Position numbers and translations under genes: made by a program | In this document: piece by piece, positions 58,501 to 64,000 of the stretch | Layout: every line of letters begins with the position of its first letter | Numbering within the stretch: the stretch's first letter is position 1 | Assembly: GCF_020497125.1 (NCBI RefSeq) | Contig: NC_059079.1 | Span: 8,773,053 to 8,837,052, forward strand | Direction of reading: 5' to 3' | Source of the DNA: Mauremys mutica | Taxonomy: Eukaryota; Chordata; Testudines; Geoemydidae | Length of the DNA: 64,000 bases | The notes under the pieces: generated by a model | What the model was told of the DNA's origin: nothing | Databases searched by the model: none | Seen by the model: only the letters and a program-made list of their open reading frames with translations

Positions 58501-59156
58501 CTACAAACATTCTACACACCATGTAAAATCCAAACTCATCCCCTTCCTGAGGTTTGACTTAACTGAGAAAGAAATCAACAATAATACAAAGAAGCTTATA
58601 CCTCCTCTCTCGTCTTGACTAGTCCTAGCATTACTCCCTAAGGACTGCTCAACACACACCCTAGATCTTCTCACCCAAAGAGAGCCAGCCACTCCTCCCT
58701 CCCTTACATCCAGATGGGATAATGAGTTGCCTACCTCATTCAATCAGGAGAAACCACTTACATGCTTTCTCAGCAGGATCAATTTCTGATAACAGGATGG
58801 AGTGTTTCAGGCAAATGTTTTACTGTTTTACTCCACTTCTCCTAAAATAACAAGTTATCTGTGCTTTCCCGCCATATTGCCCTTTACACTTTTCTCTGTG
58901 GAGCCGCTTGCCTTTCTTCCTTCACACCCACTTTTACTGATTTTGCTTGTGACAAATACAAGAAATTGGCCAACTAATGACGGTTTGGTTGAAAGGCAAT
59001 CAAAGGTAGCCAATATTACTTATACAAGGAAAAACTGATTTGGAACCATGAAATTGTGCATGTAACTAGTGTATTTAGCCACATGGTCTTATTACCATTA
59101 CCCTCATCCTTTCAGCCCCCTTCCCTATGTTGTTTGCATCTTATTTTACATTATTA
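55561..59156. other. Unassigned AT-rich sequence
   Basis: Small old-repeat phrases occur near 56690 (ACACTGGAGTTACACCAGAG) and 57140-57240 (ACAACTCCCACTGATGTCAC). No gene or bounded element recognised in 3.6 kb. Confidence 0.4.
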
Positions 59157-59272
59157 GTTGTAAACTCTTCAGGGCAAAGATGAGGTCTGCCTGTGTTTTT
59201 GTGAACAACTGGTCCAATCCTAACTGGGGCCTTTCATGGTACAGCTGTACAAATAAAATATCATTATTATGT
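59157..59272 (+). repeat. L2/MIR-type 3' tail relic
   Basis: GTTGTAAACTCTTCAGGGCA, then AGATGAGGTCTGCCTGTGTT, TGGGGCCTTTCATGGTACAG and AAATAAAATATCATTATTAT follow the tail order with its A/T-rich end. Confidence 0.6.
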
Positions 59273-62200
59273 TAAATATACTTTTTCAGTATTATCTTTC
59301 CTATTATCAGTGTGTGACTAAATACAGGTTCTTCTTTTCCAGTCATTCTCTTCTGCCCCATCACTAAATAAAGTAGGCTAATTTCATATTTGACCGAGAT
59401 TTGCTCACATGGCTATGAACTGCCATGTTACAAACACTGGATTGTAGTATCTCAGAATAAAATCAGGCCAAAAGGTATACAGGAGAGAACTTTCATTTAC
59501 ACTTCAATAAATTGCTAACCAACAGTGAGGGAAGAGAAATGCAGAAGAGACCCAAATGTTTAATAGTATTTTGGTAAAACATTTTTAATGTGCCAAAGAA
59601 TATTATTGGCTCTTTGAACAGATAAGGGAAATGTCAACCACTTGTTTCACAAAAGGGCCTTTATGTGATTGTGCAAATTAGAAGTCTGATGTCAGATGTA
59701 AAGAATTCAAGGTACTCGGCCAGAGATGTAACCAATCAGATCTTAGAACAATGAAAAAGTTAGGAAAAAAAGACAGCAACTTTAAGACAAGGAAGAAGTG
59801 ATCATGACAAGAAGAAGAACCAAGGAGACTGAAGGTAGATAGGCAAAAGGATTTAGTTGGTATAATAAATATACAGAGACAAAAGGTGTAGTATCTTTTC
59901 AGAACAGCACCTGGCTTCTGAAACAAAAGAAGAAAGAAATGATGGAAAATAAAGTCATGAAAATAAATTTATGCAAAACACTAAAAAGGAATAAGCAAGT
60001 GAAGCTGATTTAGATGGGAAGTGGGTCTAGAAAAAACATCTAGCTGCATAAATGTAATATGAGGAACAAAGAATAAAAACAGCTCAAGAACAGCACAGAA
60101 TTTACTGTCAACATTGCTAATAAGCATCACAGGGCTGATGAAAGGTAACAGCTGCAGCCTTCTGGATGAGGCAAAAAATAATAATCTACCTACCAAAACA
60201 TTTGGTCACCCTGCAGTATTCACTAGCCACTATGATTGGAGACATGTTGAGAGATTAAATATTCTGGTAGATAGAAATATTCAGAGAAAATGAGAATACG
60301 ATTTAGAAGAGAACAACTCGGTGATCAATGCCATATGGTAATAGCAGTTAAATCCATAGTCATGCGCATGAAAACAGCGAACATTCTTCATACAGAAGTC
60401 TTCAGCATTTTGTAGAAGGAAGAGAAGTGTTATATTCTACCTGCAGCATGCTCCATTAAAAGAGAACTGAAGTGATGGGAGCTATATAAATATTTACTCA
60501 ATGATTTGACATATATGCATTTTTGAACTTAACAGAATTTTTTAAAATACCTGTAAGTGTTTTGATCTCTTCAATCAGTGGAACAAATCCTGCCCCAACT
60601 CCTGAATAGGATCCTAGACACAGCAGAACTAGTGCTCTGAACAAAGAAATCCTGGGTCACCAAATCTGGGGACTAATTTACGCAGTTTGTTCTGAATTAA
60701 AGTTTGTACAAGGACTGGATGTTTGAGATGGATTTATTTCGTCCTTAAGTCATACCTTCCTGATATTAAATGGCATAATTGTATAGAGATGTTTTAACAG
60801 AGCAACCAGAGGCAGAATTTGGTACCCACCCAAATATCTCCAGTTGAAAAAAATAAAGTGCCAATCTCTCTCTGTCCCCTTTCCTCCTCCAGACTTAATC
60901 TATAACCCACTGAAGTCAATGGAACGATGCACATTGATTTAAATGGGCTCTGGTTCAGAGTCTAGATGACCTGGCACCAGACTACTAAAAACAGAACTTT
61001 ATCTTGTCTCTCAACCTTAATAGGGTCCCCAGTTGAAACTATGAGCTGAATTTTTAAATCCAGACTCAGCTTGTACATATCCACCTGCTGAACCCCCAAA
61101 CTCCTGTATTTATGCACAGTTTGGACAACTGCATGGGCAGCTGCTCATTTGGATATGCAGTTACCTAGTTAGCCTATGGAAAAATCCCATCTGAACAAAC
61201 AATGCACCTTCTTTGGACACATTTCTTGCTTTGGCATAGGAATATTTTTAAATCCTCTCACCATTAAGGTTGCCTTCCTAGTTGCAATCATTTCAGATTG
61301 AAAACTTCATGAATTAAGGTACTTATTAAGGGCCAAACATGCTCCCTGGCACAGAGCCTAAATAGCTGTCTTGGGCACTGGGGAATTCTACAGGGGAATT
61401 CCTTTAAAATATGGGGTGCAGTCATGCTGAGGAGGTTATTTTAGCCTTCATTCTGGAGTAGGCTCCCTGGCTCTAATGTTCCCTCTTTTCATGGGAGTTG
61501 GACTTTAGGATAAATATAATGGTAGATGCTCTGATCTGGCCCACCCATTAGTCCCCTCCTGTCTTGCTCCCAAGCACTTCATGAATACAGTCATGCACAG
61601 AGACCTTGCAGAATTGAACTTCCCATCATGAAGGTATTGAGCATCGTCAGGGACAGCCTCCATTCTCAGAGGATTCAGCATAGACATGGAAGCGGGGATA
61701 AGATTTACGAAATGAAGCCATATTTATATTTCTTCCCTGAAAAGTGATTAGCAGTCATTTCATAGAGTTCCTCCCATGTGCTCCTTTCCTTTACATCCTG
61801 ACATATCACATCTTGTTTTATCCAGAGCAGACACACCCCAAAAAATAAACCCAACCAACCACCACCTCTCTTCATTTACTTGCATTTGACTTCCAAAGAG
61901 CAATTAAATATCAGTTAGAGCCCCAACATTTTGGAATTTTTTGTCCTATGTGAAGGTCACAAACAGGATACAAAAGCTTTGAAAGCTAGTATTTTGGGAT
62001 GGATTAAACTGGCCATTAAAGAAGTATCTCCAGAAGAAATTCTGGTCCATTCAACCATATCTGTGGCAGCCAGAAGGACAGAGAAATAAAGTGCCTTATA
62101 AAATTTGCTATCGTTCTTTCAGCAAACACTAGAAAATGAGGATACAAGAACCTGATGGAGTCTGAGATTTTGCAAACCACTCACTGTGTTTTGAGTTCAC

Positions 62201-63884
62201 AAATTTTGCAAAACTTTTTCAAGTTTGCAGTTTTTTGGGGAAGGGATCTGTAATTCACACTTGTTTTCAAGGGTGATTCCATTTTAAAAACATTTTTCTA
62301 ACTAAAGAGAAGCCTGTACAGTGCAATAGGGATAAAAGACCACCAGCCAAAAGGTAGGCTGGTAGAAGTCAGTTTCTTCAACTATCTAGAACCAACTCTG
62401 TGTAATCTAATGTAACCTAATTTTTCCATCACCTACCAACTTAGATTTTAAAGTTACTCTATATCTGACTGATTTTTCAATAGTTTCTAACAGAATTCAT
62501 TTTTTTTAATCTTAATGTGCCTTGTAAGACTCAAATTGCTGCCTGAACATACAATGCAATGGCAGTAAAACAGCTCTGTTCACTCGAGTCAATCTCTTCC
62601 ATAGCACTAAGCCTGGACAGACAGGCTTGGAGCAAGGCAGTTCCAGCAGTAGGCAGTTCCCCTCAATCCTTCTCTCCTTCCCTTACAAAGTGTCTCCACT
62701 ACTGAGCTCCATCTGCATCCTCCCCCTACATGTGGAGAAATGGCTGTTAAGTCTACCTAACTGGACAAGATCACAACCTCCCAGAAGGTAAGATATGTGG
62801 AGCTGATTATAAAGTGTGGTCTAAGTTCAGAGTCCTCAAATCCATCTACCCACCCACCCCCATTCTTTTTATAGGAATTTTGGGCAAATTCAGATATGTT
62901 GTTTCAGTAGCAAAATTCCATGAATCTCAAAGGGAGCAAGAGCAGGTCCTTTCTATTTTGACATATATTCCAATACTCTACCTAAAAGTTAGCATATTCA
63001 TTCACTTATCTATTATTCTGAACATTAGTGAATCATGCCTATTGTACCGCTATTTATATTTTCCTCCAAGAAACATAAATATAACTGAATGACTTCAGCA
63101 GAAATTTCTCTTTTAATCAAAAAGAATAACAAAACAGTACATGGAGGTAATTTCCTGGTATGAAGATGTTAGCCTAAATGTTTTGATTGCATTATGTCAA
63201 TTTCATAAAATGGAATTTCTAGATTATAAAAGCATCTTGAGCAGATTACAAAATGCTTAAGTGCTGGATATCAGTAATTCAATAAAATCAATAGGAAGCT
63301 GACATTATACTTTTTCCATCTCATCTATGATTTACTCAAAAGCTCTACCTAGGTTTTATATTTCTATGATTCTGTGTATTATTTGTATAAGCAACACTTG
63401 CAGATTATGAGTTTAACCAACTTCAGACACTGAAACGATATATAGTCTACTTCAAGTTTCACTTCATCAGCTTCCTCCACTATAGTTCTGACCTATTTGG
63501 CCTTAGTTAATAGAACAAACTGTAATTTAAAGTAGGACACATTTAAGATGAAATAAAGAAATTGTATTTCACTTATAACGTTACAGTTGCTTGTCAAAGA
63601 AAATTGTTTAAGCAAGTAATTCTGAAAGTAATTTCACCTATTAAGTGCCAGGTTATGTGTAAGAGCGGGAGGATGCCCCGTGCTCAGGGGCAAGCCACAA
63701 TTGCAGTTAGAGCACTGTACTATATATAAAACAGAATAATACACTCAAACTACAATAACAGTGTAGAGAGGTTAACAGGGTGCAGAGAAAAAGAGGCACA
63801 TGGCATCAAAATTAGAAGCTTCAATAGACCAAGTCCTGAAGTCCTGACTTAGTCTGTACTCAATCAGAATTCTAGCTGAAGAAA
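59273..63884. other. Unassigned AT-rich sequence
   Basis: Old fold-back phrase near 60900-60960 (CCACTGAAGTCAATGGAACG). Otherwise no repeat ends, exons or RNA genes were recognised in 4.6 kb. Confidence 0.4.
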
Positions 63885-63995
63885 ATTTAGAACTTGTATA
63901 GCACATCTGATCCATATAGCTCAAAGTGCTTTACAAAAATAGACATTGAAGTTAATAGGAAATTTGCCTGGGGAAGAAATGAGTAGCATTTGTCT
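63885..63995 (+). repeat. Old amniote repeat, truncated by window end
   Basis: AGAACTTGTATAGCACATCT, then ATATAGCTCAAAGTGCTTTA and CAAAAATAGACATTG match the repeat also seen at 25125-25260. It may continue past 64000. Confidence 0.5.
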
Positions 63996-64000
63996 CAATA

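Overview
The window looks like vertebrate nuclear DNA from a non-avian sauropsid, most probably a turtle. The repeat types point that way: CR1 LINEs in several ages and orientations, PIF/Harbinger elements whose ends carry GTCTACACT, hAT miniature elements, a DIRS-type tyrosine-recombinase retrotransposon, a Penelope-like fragment and MIR/L2-type relics. This assignment rests on recognised repeat families, not on a species-specific gene. No exon of an ordinary host gene is recognisable. Most open frames start at GTG, TTG or CTG, overlap on both strands, or lie in simple or GC-rich repeats, and have no coding support.

Layout, left to right. 1-690: decayed hAT (ZBED-like) transposase. 2001-2280: Harbinger MITE. 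3330-8194: a 4.9 kb PIF/Harbinger transposon, the most gene-like object here. It holds a deleted transposase on + and a convergent Myb/SANT-like accessory gene on - with a phase-matched intron, and an unidentified + strand reading frame lies inside that intron. 9901-10364: second Harbinger MITE. 11165-11905: probable LTR. 12060-12725: C-rich minisatellite. 13095-13578 and 15600-18866: CR1 copies, the second holding relics of both ORFs. 18900-18968: tRNA-Gly-like relic. 21599-21931: strongly palindromic hAT MITE with a perfect 8-bp target duplication. 24290-24959: CR1 fragment ending at a mariner-like MITE. 28234-28602 and 33277-33674: hAT-like elements. 29841-30672: candidate solo LTR. 34570-37017 (+) and 37675-39285 (-): two more long CR1 relics in opposite orientation. 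42487-42705 and 50111-50413: short elements with perfect 8-bp duplications. 47686-47807: Penelope-like fragment with a degenerate hammerhead core and a perfect 14-bp duplication. 52090-55560: DIRS relic on -, with gag-like, partial RT, RNase H and tyrosine-recombinase remnants in order. The rest is AT-rich, apparently unique intergenic or intronic DNA with scattered old MIR/L2-type pieces.

The two Harbinger genes would work together if intact: the DDE transposase cuts, and the Myb/SANT protein helps it reach the nucleus and bind the ends. Here both are broken by stops, a frameshift and deletions. The CR1 copy at 15600-18866 has lost visible catalytic residues in the endonuclease and in two RT motifs. 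The window is therefore a record of transposon activity, not an active locus. The least explained part is the inside of the Harbinger Myb intron (5357-7281).
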